Notes under the pieces: generated by a model | What the model saw: the letters and a program-made list of their open reading frames with translations, nothing else | What the model was told of the DNA's origin: nothing | Database searches by the model: none | Shown here: one piece after another, positions 6,278-13,627 of the stretch | How positions within the stretch are numbered: the first letter of the stretch is position 1 | Layout: every line of letters begins with the position of its first letter | Position numbers and translations under genes: made by a program | NCBI GenBank assembly: GCA_023417515.1 | Contig: JAEZFL010000030.1 | Location: 1 to 15,605, forward strand | Direction of reading: 5' to 3' | Origin: Pseudomonadota bacterium | Lineage (GTDB): Bacteria > Pseudomonadota > Alphaproteobacteria > Sphingomonadales > Sphingomonadaceae | DNA: 15,605 nucleotides

Positions 6278-8299
6278 GTGAAGATGCCCCAACCGCTGTT
6301 CATCCTGTCCTTCCGCCACCGCGACGAGCTTCACCGCCTCGCCGAGGCGGCGGGGTGGGAGCCGATCGCGGCGCGGCGCGACGCCAATGCCGAGGCGCGC
6401 TTCCTTGCCTCCGGTGCGAGCGTCGCCCTGGTCGATGCACGCGGGGCCGCGACCGAGGGCGTCTCGGCCGTTCGCGCGCTCGGCGACGCGGTGGAAGCCA
6501 ATGCCGGCGCGCTGCTGGTACTGGTATCGCGCACCGACGAGGCGCTGCTCGATCAGCTCCATGAGCTCGGCGCCACCCATTTCCTGGTGAGCCCGTTCAG
6601 CCACGAGCAGTTGAGCCATGCGCTTCGCTTCGCGGCGCGCCATGCCGAACGGGCCGGTGACGGGCGCCGGCCGGCGCCGCCGGCACGATCGGAGAGCGGG
6701 GCATGGCGCTGGACCCCGGGCAGCCGTACCGTTGCGCTCAGCCCGATGCTAGCGCGCAAGGCGGGTCTTCCGGAAGGCGCCAGCGAAGCGGGCCTGCATG
6801 CGCTGTTCCGCCAGCTCGGCGACGAGGGGCGGCTGGCCGCGCGCGCGGCGCTGATGCGACTCGAGAACGGGGAGAGCACCGCCTTCGCCCATCCCGATCC
6901 GGAGCATCCGGGGGGACGGATCGCCCATCACGTCCGCAAGGAGGAGAGCGGCGAGGTGGTCGGCCGCGCCGAGCTGATCGCAGGGCCTGCCGGGCTGCTC
7001 GACCGCAGCCGCGACGCACTCACTGGGGTGCGCGACGGCCGGGCGGCGCGCGAATGGCTCAATCGCCGGCTCGAGGCCGAGGGCGACCAGCCCGCGGCGG
7101 TCATATTGCTGCTCGCGCTCACCCGCTTCGACGCGATCAACCTCGCTTTCGGCCGTGCCAATGGCGACGCGGTGCTTCAGGCGGCTGCGCGGCGGATCGA
7201 GCGCCAGGTCGATGCCGACGGCGAACGCCGGGCGGTGGCGCGCCTCGCCGGCGCCGAGTTCGCGGTTCTGCTGTCGGCGCCGGAAGGCGCGGCGGAGGCG
7301 CGCACCCTCGCCGGTCACCTCATCGAGGCGATGGCGCGGCCCTTCGTGTCGGGCGACCAGGTCATCACCATCGGCGGGCGCGTCGGAATCGCCGTGTCGC
7401 GCCCGGGTGATACTGCCGCCTCGCTGCTGCGCCGGGCCAGTGCCGCGCTCGCCGAGGCGAAGGAGCAGGAAAGCACCCCGGTCACCCTGATCGACGCCGC
7501 GAGCGAGCAGGCGAGCGCGCGCGGCGACCGGCTCGAGGTCGACCTCCGGCGCGCCCTCGACGCCGACGAGATCGAATTGGTGTTCCAGCCCCAGGTGACC
7601 ATCGCCACCGGGCGCATCGCCGGGGTCGAGGCGCTCGCCCGCTGGCGCCACCCGGCCTACGGAGCGCTTGGCGCCGGCACCCTGTTCAGCGTCGCCGAGG
7701 CGTCCGATTATCTGGTCCAGCTGTCCGAGCACATCCACCGCAAGGCGGTCTCCGCCGTCGCCGCCTGGCCGGCATCGCTGGCGCACCTGCGCGTCGCGAT
7801 CAACGTCACCGCGCAGGACATCGTCCGGCCGGGCTTCGCCGATCATTTCCTGAAGCTGGTCAAGGGCAGCGGCCTCGGCACCGACCGAGTCACGGTGGAA
7901 GTCACCGAGAGCGGCCTCATCGAGGACCTGCCGGCCGCCGCCCGCCTGCTCGGCCAGTTGCGCCGCGGGGGCTTCCGCATCGCCATCGACGATTTCGGCA
8001 CGGGCTATTCGAGCCTCGCTTACCTGAAGGCCCTGCCGCTCGACTATCTCAAGCTCGACCGCCGGCTGTGCGAGGACATTACCGGCTCGCCGCGCGACCG
8101 GGTCGTCGTGCGCAGCGTCATCGACATGGCGCGTTCGCTCGACATCGCCGTTGTCGCCGAGGGCGTGGAGACCCGCGAGCAGCTCGCCCTGCTCGCGCAG
8201 GAGGGCTGCACGCTTTACCAGGGCTTCCTTTGTGCGCCGCCGCTCGCGACGGAGCAGCTGGTAGAACTGGTCGGCGGAGAGGCCGGAGTGGCGGCGTGA
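6278..8299 (+). CDS. REC-like/PAS-like protein with degenerate GGDEF and intact EAL (c-di-GMP phosphodiesterase)
   Basis: A 673-residue predicted cyclic-di-GMP hydrolase. Residues 5-125 look like a receiver fold (D53; LVLVS; GATHFLVSPFSHEQL), but the conserved Lys is Ser, so normal phosphorylation switching is doubtful. Residues 140-240 resemble a PAS fold. The GGDEF domain at 245-405 has AGAEF (324-328) in place of GGDEF, so it should not synthesise c-di-GMP and may sense GTP or c-di-GMP. The EAL domain (418-663) keeps the metal and catalytic set: EAL (451-453), N509, E541, DD (571-572, DDFGTGYSS), K592, E629 (AEGVET) and Q648. No signal peptide or membrane helix, so cytosolic. The start is GTG 6278 or ATG 6284; neither has a strong ribosome site. 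The stop overlaps the next gene's GTG. Confidence 0.92.
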   Translation: MKMPQPLFILSFRHRDELHRLAEAAGWEPIAARRDANAEARFLASGASVALVDARGAATEGVSAVRALGDAVEANAGALLVLVSRTDEALLDQLHELGATHFLVSPFSHEQLSHALRFAARHAERAGDGRRPAPPARSESGAWRWTPGSRTVALSPMLARKAGLPEGASEAGLHALFRQLGDEGRLAARAALMRLENGESTAFAHPDPEHPGGRIAHHVRKEESGEVVGRAELIAGPAGLLDRSRDALTGVRDGRAAREWLNRRLEAEGDQPAAVILLLALTRFDAINLAFGRANGDAVLQAAARRIERQVDADGERRAVARLAGAEFAVLLSAPEGAAEARTLAGHLIEAMARPFVSGDQVITIGGRVGIAVSRPGDTAASLLRRASAALAEAKEQESTPVTLIDAASEQASARGDRLEVDLRRALDADEIELVFQPQVTIATGRIAGVEALARWRHPAYGALGAGTLFSVAEASDYLVQLSEHIHRKAVSAVAAWPASLAHLRVAINVTAQDIVRPGFADHFLKLVKGSGLGTDRVTVEVTESGLIEDLPAAARLLGQLRRGGFRIAIDDFGTGYSSLAYLKALPLDYLKLDRRLCEDITGSPRDRVVVRSVIDMARSLDIAVVAEGVETREQLALLAQEGCTLYQGFLCAPPLATEQLVELVGGEAGVAA

Positions 8300-8730
8300 G
8301 CGAGGACCGGCTCAACATGACCGGCTTGTGGGAAGGCACTTATGCCTATCCCGCTTATGAGGGGCCGACGACTCCGTTCGTGGCGCATGTCGACGATGTC
8401 GACGGCGTCCTGTCCGGTTCGATTATCGAGCCCAACACGATCGGTTTCGCAAGCGACGAGCTGGAAGCCCTGCTCGCCGGCAGCCGCACGGATCGGGCGG
8501 TCGATTTCACCAAGACCTATGACGGGTCGAGCGACGCCGCACACGCCGTCGACTATGTCGGCCAGCTGTCCGAGGACGGCGACCGCGTCACCGGCGTATG
8601 GAGCCTGGGCGAGCTCGACGGAACGTTCGAAATGCACCGCGAACGGGCATGGGAGGAGCTGGCCGTGACCGAGTCGGCCGAAGAGCTGCCGGTCGCGGCG
8701 GCAGTTCCTACCGAGCTGCCGCCACCCTGA
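8296..8730 (+). CDS. Small beta-rich protein of unknown function
   Basis: A 144-residue protein I do not recognise. GTG at 8296 overlaps the TGA of the EAL gene (GTGA), with GGAG 7 bases ahead, so translation is probably coupled. The sequence alternates short beta-type strands and turns: GLWEGTYAYP, PFVAHVDDVDGVLSGSIIE, VDFTKTYDG, VDYVGQLSEDGDRVTGVWSL, GTFEMHRER. This resembles a small lipocalin- or avidin-like barrel in which W12 and the closing GVWSLGELDGTFEM would form the ends; this is inference from pattern. The C-terminal 25 residues are acidic and proline-rich and probably flexible. No signal peptide. Its last 23 bases overlap the convergent protease gene. The neighbour suggests a link to c-di-GMP signalling but nothing in the protein proves it. 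Confidence 0.75.
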   Translation: MSEDRLNMTGLWEGTYAYPAYEGPTTPFVAHVDDVDGVLSGSIIEPNTIGFASDELEALLAGSRTDRAVDFTKTYDGSSDAAHAVDYVGQLSEDGDRVTGVWSLGELDGTFEMHRERAWEELAVTESAEELPVAAAVPTELPPP

Positions 8731-9661
8731 GGGTCCCGCCCAACTGGCTGGTCGGGCCCGGCACCAGCCGGAGCCGGCGCGATCCGAAGTCGATCGAAAC
8801 GCGGCGGAACAGCTGCAGCGCATCCATGCCGAGCAGGATGGCGGGCCGATCCTCCAGGTCCAGCTGGCGGAACAGCTCCAGGCCGCCAAAGGCGATCGGC
8901 AGGTTGTTGATCCGCGCCCTGCCGATGCGCAGTCGCCGGGTGACCGTATAATTGAGCTGCGCGGTGGCGCCGGTCACGCTGGTGACCTCGAGAGACAGGT
9001 TGGGATCGATTCGCCCGCGACCGACCAGGCGCTCGCGCAATGCCCGGTTGCCGACCGTGATCTGGGAGCCGGTGTCGACGATCGCGCGCACGCGCTCCCC
9101 GTCCACGGTCGCGTCGGCGAGCACCATCCGGCCGAGCCGCGTCTGGGCGGTGACGACGATCGTGTCCTGGGGCCAGCGATCGTCCTCGGCGATCGAGCGC
9201 GACAGCCGCATCTCCCGGCGCTCGAAATCGAACACCACCCGCTGGTTGCGCAGGCTGTCGACGCCGAGCATGCCGTCCGCGCCGATATGGGCCTGGCGCA
9301 ACGCCGGCGCCTGCAGCGCGGTGAACGAGCGGCGCCCGACGCCCATATGGGGGATGATCACCGTCGGGACCTGGCGCACGTCGGCGACGCTGGCCAAGGT
9401 CACCATCCGGCTGGCGTCGAGCGCGAGGCGGGCAGCGAGCTCGCGCGATATGATCGTGCGCTCGGCGCCGGTGTCGACGATGAAACGGAACGGCCCGCGA
9501 CCGTCGATGGTGATCGGGACCGTCATCCGCTCGTATGAATCGGCGCTATAGCCCAGGGTCTCCGAGGCGGCCGGATCCTCGGGGAGCGCGGGCGGGTCCT
9601 GCGGTCCGGAAAGCGCGGCGCTGCCCGACAGGGCCGTCGCCAACATCACCCACTTCAACAT
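8708..9661 (-). CDS. Exported two-lobed retropepsin-like aspartic protease
   Basis: A 317-residue protein with a predicted Sec signal (MLKWVMLATALSGSAALSG), so probably periplasmic. Two retropepsin-like lobes occur in one chain, each with an active-site motif: VDTGAERT (DTG at 63-65) and VDTGSQIT (DTG at 196-198), and each with the later hydrophobic-Gly block (GMLGVDSL at 130-137; ILLGMDAL near 275). Having both aspartates in one chain means the monomer can form a full active site, like pepsin, whereas retroviral enzymes dimerise. Substrate unknown. It follows mfd on the same strand after 78 bases and may be read through from it. A GGAG lies about 9 bases before the ATG. The 3' end overlaps the convergent small gene by 23 bases. 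Confidence 0.88.
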   Translation of the reverse strand: MLKWVMLATALSGSAALSGPQDPPALPEDPAASETLGYSADSYERMTVPITIDGRGPFRFIVDTGAERTIISRELAARLALDASRMVTLASVADVRQVPTVIIPHMGVGRRSFTALQAPALRQAHIGADGMLGVDSLRNQRVVFDFERREMRLSRSIAEDDRWPQDTIVVTAQTRLGRMVLADATVDGERVRAIVDTGSQITVGNRALRERLVGRGRIDPNLSLEVTSVTGATAQLNYTVTRRLRIGRARINNLPIAFGGLELFRQLDLEDRPAILLGMDALQLFRRVSIDFGSRRLRLVPGPTSQLGGTLRVAAAR

Positions 9662-9739
9662 CCGACCGCACTCCGCGTCGTCCGCGTCTCTCCCTAGCCG
9701 ATTTCGACGAAGCGCGGAATGGACCCGACCAGCGCCGGC

Positions 9740-12700
9740 TCAGCCGACGATCCGGGCGAGGCCTTTCGCGAGCTGCTGGGCGCCCCGCAGGCGCGCCGCC
9801 GGGTCCGCCCAGTTGCGCATGATGACCAGCTTGTTGTCGGGCCTGAGCTTCGCCGTGCCCTTCAGGTGCTGGACATAGGCGATCAGCCCCTCGAGGTCCG
9901 GGAAGCTGTCATTGTGGAAATGGACCAGCGCGCCCTTGGGGCCGACGTCCATCTTGGCGATGCACGCCTTGCGGCAATTGAGCTTGATCTCGATGACCTT
10001 GAGCAGATTGTCGGTCGCCTCGGGGAGCTTGCCGAAGCGGTCGATCAGCTCGGCGGCGAATGCCTCGATCTCCTGCGCTCCCTCAAGCTCGTTGAGTCGG
10101 CGGTAGAGGCCCATGCGCAGGTCGAGGTCGGGCACATAGTCCTCGGGGATGAGGATCGGCGCGTCGACGGTGATCTGCGGCGACAGGTCCTTGGTCTCGT
10201 TGCGCGCGGTTCCGCCGGCCTTGGCCTCCAGGATCGCGTCCTCGAGCATCGACTGGTAGAGCTCGAAGCCGACCTCCTTGATATGCCCGGACTGCTCGTC
10301 GCCGAGCAGATTGCCGGCGCCGCGAATGTCGAGATCGTGGGTGGCGAGCTGGAAGCCGGCGCCGAGGCTCTCGAGATTGGCGAGCACCTGCAGGCGCTTC
10401 TGCGCCGTGTCGGTCATCAGCCTGTCGCCGGGCGTGGTGAAATAGGCGTAGGCGCGCGTCTTCGCGCGGCCGACCCGACCGCGCAGCTGGTAGAGCTGGG
10501 CGAGGCCGAAGCGGTCGGCGCGGTGGATGATCATCGTGTTGGCGGTCGGGATGTCGAGTCCGCTCTCGACGATGGTCGTCGACACCAGCACTTCGTATTT
10601 GCGGTCGTAGAAGGCGCTCATCCGTTCCTCGACCTCGGTCGGGCTCATCTGGCCGTGGGCGACGACGTAGCGCACCTCCGGCACCTCCTCGCGCAGGAAC
10701 TGCTCGATGTCGGGCAGGTCGGCGATCCGGGGCACGACGAAGAAGCTCTGGCCGCCGCGATAATGTTCGCGGAGCAGCGCCTCGCGGATGACCACCGGGT
10801 CCCACGGCATCACGTAAGTGCGCACCGCGAGCCGGTCGACCGGCGGGGTCTGGATGACCGACAGCTCGCGAAGCCCGGACATCGCCATCTGCAGCGTGCG
10901 CGGGATCGGAGTCGCGGTCAGGGTCAGCACGTGAACATCGGCGCGCAGGGACTTCAATTTCTCCTTGTGGGTGACCCCGAAGCGCTGCTCCTCATCGACG
11001 ATGACGAGGCCGAGATTGCGGAACTCGACGCCCTTGCCGAGGATGGCGTGGGTGCCGATGACGATGTCGACCTTGCCGACGGCGAGACGGTCCTTGGTCT
11101 CCTTCGCTTCCTTAGCCGTGACGAGACGGGACAGGCGCCCGATCTCGACCGGGAAGCCCTGGAAGCGCTCCTTGAAATTCTGGAAATGCTGGCGGGCGAG
11201 CAGCGTGGTCGGTGCGATCACCGCGACCTGCATGCCCGCCATCGCCGCGACGAAGGCAGCGCGAAGCGCGACCTCGGTCTTGCCGAAGCCGACGTCGCCG
11301 CAGACCAGCCGATCCATCGGCTTGCCCTTGCCGAGGTCCTCGATGACGTCGCCGATGGCGCGGTCCTGGTCCTCCGTCTCCTCATAGGGGAAGCGGTCGG
11401 AGAAGGCGGCATAGCCGGTGTCGGGCTCGGCGACGGCGCCGGGACGAAGCGCGCGCTCGGCGGCGACCTTGATGAGGTCGCCGGCGATCTCGCGGATCCG
11501 CTCCTTCATCCGCGACTTGCGGCGCTGCCACGCCTCGCCGCCGAGCCGGTCGAGCGTTACGCCGTCGCTGTCGCTGCCGTAGCGCGACAATATGTCGATA
11601 TTTTCGACCGGCACGTAGAGCTTGTCGCCGCCGGCATATTCCAGGGCGACGCAATCGTGCGGCGCGTTCGACACCGGAATCTGGGTCAGGCCCTCGTAGC
11701 GGCCGATGCCGTGGTCGGCATGGACGACGAGGTCGCCGGGCGACAGAGTCGCAAGCTCGTTGAGGAACGCGTCCTGGCTCTTCTTGCGCTTGCGCCGCCG
11801 CACGAGGCGGTCGCCGAGCATGTCCTGCTCGGTCAGCACCGCGACCTCGGGCGTGGTGAAGCCGTGGTCGAGCGGGAGCACGATCAAAGCGGTCCCGGAC
11901 GCGCCGAGCGCTTCCTGCCAGCTGTCGACCGGCTCGAGCTTCTTCATGCCATGGTCGGCGAGCAGGCCCTTGAGGCGCTCGCGAGCGCCGCCCGAATAGC
12001 TCGCCAGAACGACCTTGTGCTTAGAGCGCTTGAGGCTCGCGACGTGGTCCGCGACCGCTTCGTAGACATTCGCGTTCTGCGCCCGCTCCGGAGCGAAGTC
12101 GCGCGGGCCGTCGACCTCGAAGTCGACGACCGTCGCGCTGCCTGGCTCGTGGAACGGGGTGGTGAGATGGATCGGCCGCTCCGCGATCGCCGCCTTCCAC
12201 TCGTCCTGAGTGAGGTAGAGTGTTTCCGGCTTCAATGGCCGGTAGCTGCCGGGGTCGCTCGACTGGGCGCGCTGGCGGTTGTCGTAATAATCGGCGATCG
12301 CCTCGAACCGCGCATCGGCCGCGCCGGCATCACCCGCGTCGCGGACGATCAGGTCGCCGTCGCTCAGGTGGTCGAACAGCGTCGCCAGCCGCTCCTCGAA
12401 TAGCGGCAGCCAATGGTCGAGGCCGGCGATTCGGCGGCCGTCCGACACCGCCTGGTAGAGCGGGTCGCCGGTCGCGTTGGCGCCGAACAGCTCGCGGTAG
12501 CGCGAGCGGAAGCGCTTGACGCTCTCTTCGTCGAGCAGGGTCTCCGAGGCGGGGAGGAGGGTGAAGCCCTCGGTCGTGCCGGTGGTGCGCTGGGTGCCGG
12601 GATCGAAGCGGCGCACAGTCTCGATCTCGTCGCCGAAGAAGTCGAGGCGGAGGCCTTCCTCTTCGCCGGCCGGGAACAGATCGACGATTCCGCCGCGAAC

Positions 12701-13192
12701 AGCGAACTCGCCCGGGTCGTGGACCGTCTCGGTTCGGGCATAGCCGTTGGCGTTGAGCAGGCTCGCCAGCCGCTCCATGTCGATCCGCTCCGCCGGCCTG
12801 AGGCTGGCGACGAGCTGGCGGACCCGGAACGGAGTCAGCGTGCGCTGGAGCGCCGCGTTGACGGTGGTGATGACGAGCTGCGGCTTGTCATGCTTGCGTT
12901 GCAGCGCGTGCAAAGTCGCGAGCCGCTCCGACGTGGAACGCAGCGATGGCGACGAGCGGTCGTAGGGCAGGCAGTCCCAGGCGGGAAAATAGAGGATGTC
13001 CAGCTCGGGCGCGAAGAAGGCGGCGGCGTCGCCGATCGCGCGCATCGCCGCCTCGTCGGGAGCGATGAAGACGGCGCGGCCGCCGGCCCCAGCGGCGCGC
13101 GCGAGATCGGCCGCAAGCCACGGCATGAAGCCGGCGGGGACTCCGGCAAGCGTGAGCGGCTTGTCGGCCTTGAGGATGGTGTGGAGGTCCAT
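9740..13192 (-). CDS. mfd: Transcription-repair coupling factor Mfd
   Basis: An 1150-residue Mfd, full length for the family. It displaces stalled RNA polymerase at lesions and recruits UvrA for nucleotide excision repair. Domains in order: UvrB-like N-terminal region (residues 1-350, with FPAWDCLPYDRSSPS near 69-83 and EFAVRGGIVDLFP near 162-174), the RNA polymerase-interacting domain (about 485-545, GDLVVHADHGIGRYEG), the relay and translocase domains with Walker A GDVGFGKTE (632-640), Walker B DEEQ (733-736), LTATPIPRTLQMA (758-770), the VVAHGQM and ATTIVESGLDIP-type motifs and QLRGRVGR, then the C-terminal UvrA-binding inhibitory domain. The ATG lies 3 bases after a perfect hairpin whose 3' arm supplies the ribosome binding site. 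It follows sdhE by 37 bases, probably as one transcript. Confidence 0.98.
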   Translation of the reverse strand: MDLHTILKADKPLTLAGVPAGFMPWLAADLARAAGAGGRAVFIAPDEAAMRAIGDAAAFFAPELDILYFPAWDCLPYDRSSPSLRSTSERLATLHALQRKHDKPQLVITTVNAALQRTLTPFRVRQLVASLRPAERIDMERLASLLNANGYARTETVHDPGEFAVRGGIVDLFPAGEEEGLRLDFFGDEIETVRRFDPGTQRTTGTTEGFTLLPASETLLDEESVKRFRSRYRELFGANATGDPLYQAVSDGRRIAGLDHWLPLFEERLATLFDHLSDGDLIVRDAGDAGAADARFEAIADYYDNRQRAQSSDPGSYRPLKPETLYLTQDEWKAAIAERPIHLTTPFHEPGSATVVDFEVDGPRDFAPERAQNANVYEAVADHVASLKRSKHKVVLASYSGGARERLKGLLADHGMKKLEPVDSWQEALGASGTALIVLPLDHGFTTPEVAVLTEQDMLGDRLVRRRKRKKSQDAFLNELATLSPGDLVVHADHGIGRYEGLTQIPVSNAPHDCVALEYAGGDKLYVPVENIDILSRYGSDSDGVTLDRLGGEAWQRRKSRMKERIREIAGDLIKVAAERALRPGAVAEPDTGYAAFSDRFPYEETEDQDRAIGDVIEDLGKGKPMDRLVCGDVGFGKTEVALRAAFVAAMAGMQVAVIAPTTLLARQHFQNFKERFQGFPVEIGRLSRLVTAKEAKETKDRLAVGKVDIVIGTHAILGKGVEFRNLGLVIVDEEQRFGVTHKEKLKSLRADVHVLTLTATPIPRTLQMAMSGLRELSVIQTPPVDRLAVRTYVMPWDPVVIREALLREHYRGGQSFFVVPRIADLPDIEQFLREEVPEVRYVVAHGQMSPTEVEERMSAFYDRKYEVLVSTTIVESGLDIPTANTMIIHRADRFGLAQLYQLRGRVGRAKTRAYAYFTTPGDRLMTDTAQKRLQVLANLESLGAGFQLATHDLDIRGAGNLLGDEQSGHIKEVGFELYQSMLEDAILEAKAGGTARNETKDLSPQITVDAPILIPEDYVPDLDLRMGLYRRLNELEGAQEIEAFAAELIDRFGKLPEATDNLLKVIEIKLNCRKACIAKMDVGPKGALVHFHNDSFPDLEGLIAYVQHLKGTAKLRPDNKLVIMRNWADPAARLRGAQQLAKGLARIVG

Positions 13193-13195
13193 CAG

Positions 13196-13217
13196 CCCCT
13201 CCCCTGAAGGGGAGGGG
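13196..13217 (-). repeat. Perfect 10-bp palindrome holding the mfd ribosome binding site
   Basis: Arms CCCCTCCCCT (13196-13205) and AGGGGAGGGG (13208-13217) pair perfectly across GA on the + strand (TC on the minus strand). The structure fills most of the sdhE-mfd gap. In the minus-strand mRNA the downstream arm is the only purine-rich site ahead of the mfd ATG (GGAGG at 13202-13198, 5 bases before it). The outer eight bases of each arm are identical to those of the palindrome in recG at 15519-15540. Confidence 0.8.
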
Positions 13218-13229
13218 TGAAGCAGCGCC

Positions 13230-13505
13230 TCATACCCCGCCCCCCATCGTGTCGATATAGTCGGTTCGCTGCAGCCGCTTCATCATGGGCCCGGCAAACC
13301 GCTCGGGCGGCTCGGCGGTTCCGATCGCCCAGGCCATGATGTCGACGTCCTGCTCCTCGAGCAGCGCCTCGAACCAGGCGAGGTCGTCGTCGCTCCACCC
13401 GGCGTGGCAGCGATCGAAGAAGCCGCCGATCATGAAATCGGCCTCGCGCGTGCCGCGGTGCCAGGCGCGGTAGCGAATGCGTCGAAGGCGGGCGTCGCGG
13501 TCCAT
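13230..13505 (-). CDS. sdhE: Succinate dehydrogenase flavinylation/assembly factor SdhE (DUF339)
   Basis: A 91-residue small helical protein of the SdhE/YgfY (Sdh5 in eukaryotes) family, which promotes covalent attachment of FAD to SdhA. The conserved RGxxE motif is RGTRE at residues 17-21, within WHRGTREADFMIGGFF. The later FEALLEEQDVDIMAWAIG block also matches the family pattern of a second helix pair followed by a D...W segment. I start at the ATG at 13505, which has GGAG 4 bases ahead; an upstream extension to 13574 is non-conserved. Placement before mfd and near a divergent recG is a common arrangement in alphaproteobacteria. Family call is secure; the biochemical role is inherited from studied homologues. 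Confidence 0.93.
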   Translation of the reverse strand: MDRDARLRRIRYRAWHRGTREADFMIGGFFDRCHAGWSDDDLAWFEALLEEQDVDIMAWAIGTAEPPERFAGPMMKRLQRTDYIDTMGGGV

Positions 13506-13594
13506 TTGGCTCCAAGCGTGATTGGCCGGCGGGCCTGGAAATGGCCTGCAGGCGGACAATAGTGAGGGGGCCATGTAGGGACGATCAGGCCCGG

Positions 13595-13627
13595 CGCGAA
13601 GCCCCTTCGCGGCGCTTTCTTAGCGCC
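13595..13627 (-). terminator. Two adjoining hairpins at the end of the exported-protein gene
   Basis: GGCGCT (13611-13616) pairs with AGCGCC (13622-13627) around the TAA stop, and CGCGAAG (13595-13601) pairs with CTTCGCG (13605-13611) immediately after it on the minus strand; the stems share base 13611, so they are partly alternative. There is no U-tract in the minus direction, so this may be an mRNA 3'-end stabiliser or a weak terminator before sdhE. Confidence 0.35.

Noticed and set aside
9719..12403. An 894-codon open frame on the + strand
   Set aside because: It lies wholly antisense to mfd, whose protein matches the family along its whole length. Long antisense frames are normal in GC-rich codons, and the translation has no recognisable domain.
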